A DNA stretch of 7,301 bases from Bacteroidia bacterium (GTDB taxonomy: Bacteria; Bacteroidota; Bacteroidia; Flavobacteriales; Flavobacteriaceae). Positions within the stretch are counted from its first letter, which is position 1. The number at the start of each line of letters is the position of its first letter. Shown in pieces: positions 1-7,141 of this stretch. The notes beneath the pieces are model-generated. The model did no database searches and was not told the origin of the DNA. It saw nothing but the letters and a program-made list of their open reading frames with translations. The stretch lies in NCBI GenBank assembly GCA_018679315.1, contig JAHHLF010000221.1:1-7301 (forward strand), in the 5' to 3' direction. Position numbers and translations under genes: made by a program.

Positions 1-1658
1 CCTTATTTGTTGCGATGATTGCTTGTAGCGATGAATTTACGGAAGTACCCGCGATCGGAGCTCTTAGTGATCAGACACTCCAGAATGAACAAGGAGTAAA
101 CCTGTTATTGGTTGGAGCCTATTCCACTTTAGATGGGATCAGGAATAACCAGGGAGGTGCTGACTGGACAGTGAGCGGCGATAATTGGTGGTTCGATGTG
201 ATCTCAGACGATGCCCATAAGGGTAGTACCGATGGGGATCAGGCCGATCTCTTTCTTTTGGAGATCTATGACTGGCGGTCTGCCAATCCATACCTGACAG
301 TTTGGAATGGCCGTGTTGCCGGTGTGAGCAGTGGCGATGCCATAATCAGCCTGATCAATAGCATTGAAGAAGGTGATTTTTCGTCCCAATTAGCTGAAGC
401 CCGATTCCTTAGGGGTCACTTCAACTTTGAATTGCAAAAAATGTTTGGGAACGTCCCATACATTTCGGAGGAAAATTTTGCCAATACCGAGTTCAATCAG
501 CCTAACACTGGACCTATTTGGGATCAGATCGAGGCAGATTTCCAATACGCGGTGGATAATCTTCCTGCTACACAAACTGAAGCAGGACGTCCTACCTCTT
601 GGGCAGCCAAGGCATTTTTGGGGAAAGCTCATATGTTTCAAAATGACTTTGGAGCAGCCGGACCTTTATTCGAAGATGTAATTGCCAATGGACCTTATGG
701 CCTTTTACCTGAATTTGCAGATAATTTCAGGTTAGCCGGGGACAATAGTTCGGAATCAATTTTTGCCATCCAGTTTACTACTGACGGTGGGCAATCTTTT
801 AACGGAAATCGTGGAGGTACGTTGAACTTCCCGAATCCTGGGCCTTTTGGTTCCTGTTGTGGTTTTTACCAGCCTTCTCAGGATTTGGTGAATGCCTATC
901 AAACCGATGGTACAGGTCTTCCTCTCTTGGATACGTTTAATCAAACCGACGTGACCAATGATTATGGAGTGAATAGCGCTGATCCGTTTACGCCGCATGC
1001 CGGTCCGCTAGATCCGCGACTGGATTACACAGTAGGCCGCAGAGCAATTGATTACAACGGTTATGGTGCACATGTTGGAAAAGATTGGATCCGTGCAAGT
1101 TTTGCTGATATCTCTGGTCCTTATCTTCCTAAGAAGAATGTGTATACATCTGGAGAAGGTGGAAACCAAGGAACTGGTGGTTGGGGACAACAGCATTCCG
1201 GTATCAACTATCACCTGATGCGATATTCAGATCTCTTGTTGATGGCGGCCGAAGTTGCTGTTGAAAATAATGACCTGGCCAAAGCGCTGGATTATGTCAA
1301 CCAGGTAAGAAACCGTGCGAAAAATTCCAGCCCGGTTCTTGACGCGGCAGGTGTAGCACCTGCAGCCAATTATCAAATTGAACCTTATGCGTCATTTGCT
1401 GACCAGGCAACGGCTCGTAAAGCTGTACGTTTTGAACGTCGTTTGGAATTAGGAATGGAAGGACATCGCTTATTTGACCTTAGAAGATGGGGTGTAACTG
1501 AAAGTGTATTGAACGCTTATGTACAAAATGAAGCAAGAACCATTGCGAATTTTGGTACAAAAGCCAACGCTTATATGTCCAATATGGATCTAATGCCGAT
1601 CCCTATTAATGCTATTGACCTTAGCGGTGGGGTATTATCACAAAATCCTGGATTCTAA
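1..1658 (+). CDS. RagB/SusD-family nutrient-uptake outer membrane lipoprotein (5' partial)
   Basis: SusD-type proteins are surface lipoproteins that cap a SusC TonB-dependent transporter and capture glycans or other nutrients. The open frame enters from the left edge (first whole codon at base 3, reading L-F-V-A). The ATG at 15 lies inside the signal peptide and is not the start. The lipidated Cys is at 24-26 (MIAC, then the acidic SDE typical of exported SusD lipoproteins). Counting from the Met at 15, family signatures run in order: LLLVGAYSTLDG (30-41), AEARFLRGHFNFEL (127-140) in the TPR-like part, GRPTSWAAKAFLGKAHMF (191-208), DPRLDYTVGRR (333-343), NYHLMRYSDLLLMAAE (398-413), RFERRLELGMEGHRLFDLRR (472-491) and the C-terminal LMPIP...QNPGF ending. 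Only a few signal-peptide residues are missing, so the mature protein (about 544 residues) is complete and of normal length. A vicinal Cys pair lies at 281-282 before GFYQPSQ. The substrate cannot be read from sequence. A SusC gene is expected upstream. A terminator follows the stop codon. Confidence 0.95.
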   Translation, partial: LFVAMIACSDEFTEVPAIGALSDQTLQNEQGVNLLLVGAYSTLDGIRNNQGGADWTVSGDNWWFDVISDDAHKGSTDGDQADLFLLEIYDWRSANPYLTVWNGRVAGVSSGDAIISLINSIEEGDFSSQLAEARFLRGHFNFELQKMFGNVPYISEENFANTEFNQPNTGPIWDQIEADFQYAVDNLPATQTEAGRPTSWAAKAFLGKAHMFQNDFGAAGPLFEDVIANGPYGLLPEFADNFRLAGDNSSESIFAIQFTTDGGQSFNGNRGGTLNFPNPGPFGSCCGFYQPSQDLVNAYQTDGTGLPLLDTFNQTDVTNDYGVNSADPFTPHAGPLDPRLDYTVGRRAIDYNGYGAHVGKDWIRASFADISGPYLPKKNVYTSGEGGNQGTGGWGQQHSGINYHLMRYSDLLLMAAEVAVENNDLAKALDYVNQVRNRAKNSSPVLDAAGVAPAANYQIEPYASFADQATARKAVRFERRLELGMEGHRLFDLRRWGVTESVLNAYVQNEARTIANFGTKANAYMSNMDLMPIPINAIDLSGGVLSQNPGF

Positions 1659-1697
1659 ATAAACGCAAAGATTTTAATTTTAAGTCGTTAATTAACA

Positions 1698-1728
1698 TTT
1701 GAGTTAGAGATAAAACAGGGCATATTTG
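1698..1728 (+). promoter_or_regulatory. Possible Bacteroidota-type promoter for the repeat lipoprotein gene
   Basis: The Bacteroidota primary sigma factor recognises TTTG near -33 and TAnnTTTG near -7. Here TTTG lies at 1698-1701 and, after 19 bases, CATATTTG at 1721-1728, matching five of the six fixed -7 bases. Initiation a few bases downstream would leave a leader of roughly 25 bases before the ATG at 1762. The -7 element sits inside the terminator hairpin. This is a short degenerate match in AT-rich DNA, so it is only suggestive. Confidence 0.3.
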
Positions 1729-1738
1729 CCCTGTTTTT
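1712..1738 (+). terminator. Rho-independent terminator after the SusD gene
   Basis: Bases 1712-1722 (AAAACAGGGCA) pair perfectly with 1727-1737 (TGCCCTGTTTT). This gives an 11-bp stem with a GC-rich core and a TATT loop, ending in a run of five T. It starts 54 bases after the SusD stop codon, as expected for the end of a SusC-SusD transcript. The A-run on the left arm means it could also work in the opposite direction. Because it precedes the next gene on the same strand, that gene either depends on read-through or has its own promoter. Confidence 0.85.
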
Positions 1739-1761
1739 CTTATTATAGCCAAAAATTTATT

Positions 1762-4700
1762 ATGAGGGAACGAAGGTTAGTTCAACTGTGCTTTTACTTG
1801 CTTTCTTTGGTACTGTTTTCTTGTTCGCAACCCGGGCAAGAAGAAGCAAAGCTTTTCAGTTTACTTGATGACGATAGGACCGGGATCGATTTCTCTAATG
1901 ACCTCGTCGAAACAGACAGTCTTAATTATTTTACCTACGCATATATCTATATGGGCGGGGGTATTTCTGCAGGGGATATTAATAATGATGGGCTGATAGA
2001 TCTCTATTTCACCGGCAACATGGTGGCCAATCGACTCTATCTCAATAAAGGAGGCCTGCAATTTGAAGATATTAGCGAGCAGGCCGGGGTAAGCGGGGAT
2101 GATCGCTGGTATACAGGAGTAACCATGGCCGATGTGGATAACGATGGCTATTTGGATATCTATTGCTCTGTGGGTGGAAAGGATGGTCCCAGGATTAACC
2201 AACTATTTATCAATAACGGGGATCTTACTTTTACTGAGGCCGCAGAAGAATACGGGCTCGCAGATATGGGCAACAGTGTACAAGCCACATTCTTTGATTA
2301 TGACAAGGATGGGGATCTTGACATGTACCAGGCCAACTACCCCCCTACTCCCTTTGATGCACCTAATCAGCATTATCTGCTTAAAATGCAATTTGGGAAG
2401 GGCGATGAGATGGATAAACTATATCGGAACGATGGTGGCACCTTCACTGACGTGTCCAGGCAAGCCGGACTCTCTTCTTTCGGACTTTCCCTGAGTGCTA
2501 CGATCGGCGATGTAAATAATGACACCTGGCCGGATATCTATGTTTCAAATGATTTTAGTTCGCCGGATTATCTGTTTATCAATAATCAGGATGGAACTTT
2601 CACAGATCAAGTTCGTGCACTGACCAAGAACACCTCATTTTATGGCATGGGGGTGGATATTGCTGATTTTAATAATGATGGCCTTTTAGATATTCTACAG
2701 GTAGATATGACGGCTGAAGACAATCGCCGTAGCAAAGCCAATATGGCCAGTATGAATCCTGCACTTTTTTGGAGTACGGTAAATTCCGGATTCCATTTTC
2801 AATATATGCAGAACAGTCTGCAAATGAATAATGGTATGCTGCGCGATACCCTCTTCGATTTTAGCAATATCTCCCGCTTAGCAGGAGTATCTTCAACAGA
2901 TTGGAGCTGGGGTCCATTATTTGCAGACCTGGACAATGATGGTTGGAAAGACATTTTTATCACCAATGGCACACGGCGGGAGGTTAATAACCGCGATTAC
3001 TTTCTTGCCTGGGAATCCGAGGGTAGACCTACAGATCGTCTTTTAGAGCGGGCTTTATCAATTCCATCCGAAAAATTAGATAATTATGTGTTCAGGAATA
3101 ACAAGGACCTGACTTTTGAACGAACAAATGAAAGATGGGGACTTTCCGCTAAAGGATTCTCCAATGGATCTGTTTATGCAGATCTGGATAATGACGGGGA
3201 TCTCGATGTTGTGACCAATAATATTGATGATCCGGCATGGATATTTGAAAATCACAGTTCTGAAGAAAACAACTCAATAACCATGCGATTTAATGGGCCA
3301 GCCAAAAATCCAAAAGGGCTGGGAGTCCGTGCTTATACATTTGTTAATGGTCTTAGCCAAATGCAGGAACTCACATTAAGCCGCGGATTTCAATCTTCGG
3401 TAGCACCTCAATTACATTTTGGTTTGGGGAATATATCTGCGATCGATTCTGTTAAGATCCAATGGCCTGATAATACTGAGCAAGTATTAGTGTATATACC
3501 TGTAAATCAAATCCTTACAATAAAATACAGTGATTCAACTCCCCGAACTACCGTTAAGGAGTCAGAGGTTGAAAAACTTTTCACTACCCGCGAAACACTT
3601 GCCCCATACCTGCATATTGAAAATCTATATGATGACTACGAACAGGAAATACTACTGCCCCACCGAACATCAATGTTAGGTCCGGGTATTACTGTCGGAG
3701 ATCTCAACGGTGATGGATTAGACGATTTGGTCGTCGGGGCGGCGACCCGGTATCCGATGGGAATATATTTTCAAAAAAATAATGGCTTTGAGCGTCAACT
3801 TCCCACATGGCTGGAAAACGATAATCAATTTGAAGATCTGGACGTACATATTTTTGATGCTGATGGAGATGGTGATAACGACTTGTATGCAGTTAGTGGT
3901 GGGAATGAATTTCCGCAAGGGAGTCCTATGCTACAGGACCGACTTTTCCTGAACGATGGTAAGGGAAGATTGCAAACCGCATCAGGCGCTTTGCCACAAA
4001 TTTCAGCAAGCGGATCCAGGGTGCATAGCCATGATTTTGACAAGGACGGCGATTTGGATCTTTTCGTAGGTGGACGCCTGGTTCCCGGGAATTATCCGGC
4101 ACCTGCACAGAGCTACATCCTCGAAAATATTACGGCCAATGGTATTGTAAAATTTGAAGATGTGACAGCCAAAATAGCCCCCGACTTACTGCAGGTCGGA
4201 ATGGTTACTGATGCCCTGTGGACGGACTATAACAATGATGGACATACGGACCTGTTATTGATTGGCGAATGGATGCCTATAACGGTTTTAGCATATGATG
4301 GTCAATCTTTTGTTAATAAAACAGAAGACCTTGGATTATCGGACTCCACCGGATGGTGGTTTAGCATTTCTGAAGGGGATTTTGACGGGGATGGCGACAT
4401 GGATTATATGGCCGGGAATTTGGGCCTCAATTTTAAATATAAGGCCTCTGAAGATGCCACCTTTGACATTTACTACAATGACTTTGACCGTTCAGGGACT
4501 AATGATATTGTGCTGAGCTATTTCAATGGAGGTAAAAAATACCCCCTTCGCGGCCGGGAATGTTCTTCACAGCAAATGCCCGGGATCAAAAAGAAATTTG
4601 AAAACTATGCCTCTTTCTCAGAGGCTACGCTAGAGGATGTCTATACAACTGAATTCCTTGAGGAATCCCTTCACTATTCCGTAAAATCGTTTGCCAGTGT

Positions 4701-5094
4701 ATACATTGAAAATGACAACGGGAATCTTAAGTTACGACCGCTGCCTGTACTAGCTCAAATATCAAGTATCCACCAGATCCTGGTGGATGATTTTGACGCA
4801 GACGGGCATCTGGATGCAGTGATCGGTGGAAACCTGCATCATGCTGAAGTTGAAACACCGCGTAACGATGCCAGTAACGGTCTATTCCTGAAAGGCGATG
4901 GGACCGGTCAGTTTCAATTAATTGAAGGGCGAAGATCAGGTTTCTATGCCCCTGGAGATGTGAAAGATATGGCGCAACTTAGTATACAAGGTGAACGTTA
5001 TATTGCTTTTGCAAAAAATGGGGATAGCCTGCAATTCGTTAAGATCAATAAAAAGCTTACCAGGAAGCTAGCTGCTCTAAAGCCTCTTCAGTAG
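1762..5094 (+). CDS. Large VCBS/FG-GAP repeat lipoprotein with central ASPIC/UnbV domain (CRTAC1-like)
   Basis: This 1110-residue protein is probably anchored in the outer membrane. The ATG at 1762 was chosen because it gives a clean lipoprotein signal (MRERR, hydrophobic stretch, LFSC with Cys21). The frame extends upstream only to a TTG at 1726 that lies inside the terminator hairpin. Aspartate-rich calcium loops of the DxDxDGxxD type start at residues 72, 124, 179, 250, 302, 389 and 474. An ASPIC/UnbV domain follows at about 504-588 (SRGFQSS...LHFGLG...VKIQWPD). Seven more loops start at 647, 699, 758, 822, 873, 907 and 1010; the one at 250 (DVNNDTWPD) and the one at 907 (DFDRSGTND) are degenerate. 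Such repeats form integrin-like beta-propeller blades that bind calcium. A motif RECSSQQMP (932-940) is one I recall from large relatives found near SusC/SusD genes. Apart from the lipidated Cys21, the only Cys residues are 135 and 934. It follows the SusD gene, so a surface binding role in uptake is plausible but inferred; no catalytic motif was recognised. Its 3' end overlaps the convergent gene by 38 bases. Confidence 0.93.
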   Translation: MRERRLVQLCFYLLSLVLFSCSQPGQEEAKLFSLLDDDRTGIDFSNDLVETDSLNYFTYAYIYMGGGISAGDINNDGLIDLYFTGNMVANRLYLNKGGLQFEDISEQAGVSGDDRWYTGVTMADVDNDGYLDIYCSVGGKDGPRINQLFINNGDLTFTEAAEEYGLADMGNSVQATFFDYDKDGDLDMYQANYPPTPFDAPNQHYLLKMQFGKGDEMDKLYRNDGGTFTDVSRQAGLSSFGLSLSATIGDVNNDTWPDIYVSNDFSSPDYLFINNQDGTFTDQVRALTKNTSFYGMGVDIADFNNDGLLDILQVDMTAEDNRRSKANMASMNPALFWSTVNSGFHFQYMQNSLQMNNGMLRDTLFDFSNISRLAGVSSTDWSWGPLFADLDNDGWKDIFITNGTRREVNNRDYFLAWESEGRPTDRLLERALSIPSEKLDNYVFRNNKDLTFERTNERWGLSAKGFSNGSVYADLDNDGDLDVVTNNIDDPAWIFENHSSEENNSITMRFNGPAKNPKGLGVRAYTFVNGLSQMQELTLSRGFQSSVAPQLHFGLGNISAIDSVKIQWPDNTEQVLVYIPVNQILTIKYSDSTPRTTVKESEVEKLFTTRETLAPYLHIENLYDDYEQEILLPHRTSMLGPGITVGDLNGDGLDDLVVGAATRYPMGIYFQKNNGFERQLPTWLENDNQFEDLDVHIFDADGDGDNDLYAVSGGNEFPQGSPMLQDRLFLNDGKGRLQTASGALPQISASGSRVHSHDFDKDGDLDLFVGGRLVPGNYPAPAQSYILENITANGIVKFEDVTAKIAPDLLQVGMVTDALWTDYNNDGHTDLLLIGEWMPITVLAYDGQSFVNKTEDLGLSDSTGWWFSISEGDFDGDGDMDYMAGNLGLNFKYKASEDATFDIYYNDFDRSGTNDIVLSYFNGGKKYPLRGRECSSQQMPGIKKKFENYASFSEATLEDVYTTEFLEESLHYSVKSFASVYIENDNGNLKLRPLPVLAQISSIHQILVDDFDADGHLDAVIGGNLHHAEVETPRNDASNGLFLKGDGTGQFQLIEGRRSGFYAPGDVKDMAQLSIQGERYIAFAKNGDSLQFVKINKKLTRKLAALKPLQ

Positions 5095-7141
5095 TTTGCA
5101 CGGGAAGTTTACACGTATGGTTCTGACAAACGTAAATCAGGGTCTCCCCTTCTACAAACCTGCTATCAAATAAGGGTTCCTGACTTTCAACCGCTGTTTG
5201 AACAATAAGTGAATTGGGCAAAAACCGACTTTGTAGCTCCTGTGCTTTTGCGCTTGCCTCATCCCCCACAATAGCGATCTCGAAATATGGATAAAGCATA
5301 CGCAGCAATACGGAATTCCAATGCGAATAGCTATCCGGGTTTTGCGAGCTTCGGGTTAGGATGGTAGCCACCATAGCCTCAGAATTATCGAGCATTTCGG
5401 TATCGTAGTCAATATGACCAAGGATCAGCTTGTTCTCTGCCATGACTGCATTTGGTGAAGGGATCACATCATCATTGGTCTTCACAACAGTGGCGATCAA
5501 CTCATTGCCCTCGTTATACCGGTACATGCCTGAAGCCTCATCTTTAAATTTAGTTTCAGCCAAAACCTGATAGTCACGTCCTTCCTCCAGGTATTTTGAT
5601 GCTCCTGTGGCAGAATACAGCCCGAGACATGCCCTGGCCATTAGTGCATAGTCTTCTAAGAAGCCAGCAATGCGTTTTCCCCCCTCTTTGTATGTGTGAA
5701 GTAATCCATCTGAATCCCTATTATAAGTCGTTAGAAAATCATATACACCCTCAGCTTTTGTTAGGTAGTCCTTGTTTCCTGTAGCTTCATACCCATCCAC
5801 ATAGCCTGAGATGAGCAAAGCATTCCAGGAAGTAATTATCTTATCATCAAGACCGGGTGCAACACGTTTTGAACGCGCCTCCATAAGCGTAGCATGCCAG
5901 GATCCCTTGGTCTCTTGAAGCGCATTCATGTCCATGTTGTTCGCTTTGCCAAACTCGTCATTGCTAATTTCCCTGTACAAAATGTATTTGTCTTCCTCCC
6001 AGGCCGCATCGGGGTGTATGCCATAGTAGCTGGCGAATACATCATACTCGTCAGTCAACAATGATTGCAGTTCTTCTGATGTCCAGGTGTAATATTTCCC
6101 TTCCACCCCTTCACTATCGGCATCCAGCGCTGCGTAATAGGCCCCCTGCTGATTGCTAAGATCCCTATCCAGGAAGGTTGTCGTGCGCTCAATGACCTCC
6201 TTATAAGCGGGATCTTTAAAAACCTTGTAGGCTGCCGCATATAAGCTTAAGGCTTGGGCGTTATCATAAAGCATTTTTTCAAAATGAGGTACTTTCCAGT
6301 AGGTGTCTGTACTATAGCGATAGAAACCACCACCCAACTGGTCCATGAGTCCGCCCATCAGCATTTTATCCAGGGTCGTTTTTACAAACGATTTTGCGTC
6401 TTCATCTCCGGTGGCATCCCAGTATTGTAGCAAGAACATCAAATTACCGGGCATCATGAATTTCTGGTCTGTCTTCTGACCTCCCCATTCCAGATCCCAA
6501 AAGTCCTTCCACTGTTCAATACTGCCTTGTAGCTGTGCAGTATCGAAGGGAGTTTCTTCCAAAGGTTTTTCCACATAGTTAACAGATTGAATGCCCTGTG
6601 CCACTCTATCCCCATAGCTATAAGCTGTTGCAGGGTCTTCCTCGTACGAGGCGGCTACTTCTGTCAATATCTCCACCCATTGTGATTTTGTATGATAGGT
6701 GCCGCCATACAAAGGTTTACCATCCGGTAAGGCAATAACGTTTAAAGGCCATCCCCCTGAACCGGTAAGTAATTGTGTGGCTGTCATGTATACTTGATCC
6801 ACATCGGGGCGTTCTTCCCGATCTACTTTAACGGAAATGAATTTCTCATTCATCAGCTCGGCAACCTCCACATCTTCAAATGTTTCCTTCTCCATGACAT
6901 GGCACCAATGGCAAGACGAATAGCCCACGCTAATGATCACCAATTTATCCTGTGCCTTGGCTTCTTCCCAGATAGATTCACTCCAGGGTCGCCAGTCTAC
7001 CGGGTTATGGGCATGCTGGAGCAAGTATGGACTTGTCTCATCGATCAGGGCGTTGGTATAGGCGTGTTCTTTCGATTTATCCTTACATCCGAATAGTGCT
7101 ATGGACAGCACCAATAATATTGATATATATCTAATACTCAT
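5057..7141 (-). CDS. DUF255/YyaL/SSP411-family protein: thioredoxin-fold domain plus alpha/alpha barrel, lipoprotein form
   Basis: The protein has 694 residues from the ATG at 7141. A TTG seven codons upstream (7162) is possible, but the ATG gives a proper lipoprotein signal (MSIRY, hydrophobic stretch, LFGC with Cys19, then KDKSKE), so the protein should be envelope-anchored. Family hallmarks in order: SPYLLQHAHNPVDWRPW (37-53), the CHWC redox-type motif (77-80) followed by HVMEKETFED, VKVDREERPDVDQVYM (104-119), SGGWPLNVIALPDGKPLYGG (128-147), then the helical barrel with GGGFYRYSTDTYWKVPHFEK (270-289), ALDADSEGVEGKYYTW (338-353), DDKIITSWNALL (432-443) and PSPNAVMAENKL (561-572). A second Cys pair lies near the C-terminus (672 and 677, YVCQNHTC). 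Length is normal for the family, which includes Bacillus YyaL and mammalian SPATA20. The biochemical role of the family is poorly established; the barrel resembles glycosidase/epimerase folds. The start overlaps the upstream sulfatase stop by 11 bases, implying one transcript and probably coupled translation. Confidence 0.93.
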   Translation of the reverse strand: MSIRYISILLVLSIALFGCKDKSKEHAYTNALIDETSPYLLQHAHNPVDWRPWSESIWEEAKAQDKLVIISVGYSSCHWCHVMEKETFEDVEVAELMNEKFISVKVDREERPDVDQVYMTATQLLTGSGGWPLNVIALPDGKPLYGGTYHTKSQWVEILTEVAASYEEDPATAYSYGDRVAQGIQSVNYVEKPLEETPFDTAQLQGSIEQWKDFWDLEWGGQKTDQKFMMPGNLMFLLQYWDATGDEDAKSFVKTTLDKMLMGGLMDQLGGGFYRYSTDTYWKVPHFEKMLYDNAQALSLYAAAYKVFKDPAYKEVIERTTTFLDRDLSNQQGAYYAALDADSEGVEGKYYTWTSEELQSLLTDEYDVFASYYGIHPDAAWEEDKYILYREISNDEFGKANNMDMNALQETKGSWHATLMEARSKRVAPGLDDKIITSWNALLISGYVDGYEATGNKDYLTKAEGVYDFLTTYNRDSDGLLHTYKEGGKRIAGFLEDYALMARACLGLYSATGASKYLEEGRDYQVLAETKFKDEASGMYRYNEGNELIATVVKTNDDVIPSPNAVMAENKLILGHIDYDTEMLDNSEAMVATILTRSSQNPDSYSHWNSVLLRMLYPYFEIAIVGDEASAKAQELQSRFLPNSLIVQTAVESQEPLFDSRFVEGETLIYVCQNHTCKLPVQTTEEALEQLASW

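Noticed and set aside
15..17. ATG at 15 as the start of the SusD gene
   Set aside because: It would leave only three residues before the lipidated Cys; the frame is open to the left edge and reads hydrophobic signal-peptide residues.
1726..1761. Upstream TTG start extending the repeat lipoprotein by 12 residues
   Set aside because: The TTG lies in the loop and right arm of the terminator, the extra residues (MPCFSYYSQKFI) spoil the signal peptide, and the ATG at 1762 gives a standard lipoprotein N-terminus.
2132..2494. 120-residue plus-strand ORF and the opposing 1861-2202 minus ORF
   Set aside because: Both lie wholly inside the repeat-lipoprotein gene, show no recognisable family features, and arise from the repetitive Asp/Asn-rich coding sequence in other frames.
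1975..4815. DNA-level similarity between GAT/AAT/GGG-rich stretches as a possible tandem DNA repeat
   Set aside because: The similarity follows from repeated calcium-loop protein motifs; spacing is irregular and codons differ, so it is protein-level repetition rather than a DNA repeat.
5048..5069. Small hairpin (AGCTT/AAGCT, 6-base loop) followed by TTTT on the minus strand at the DUF255 stop
   Set aside because: The stem is only five weak base pairs and includes the stop codon; it could be a poor terminator but is not distinguishable from chance.
6773..7096. 107-residue plus-strand ORF opposite the DUF255 N-terminus
   Set aside because: It is antisense to the highly conserved thioredoxin-fold part of the DUF255 gene and has no recognisable motif or start signal.
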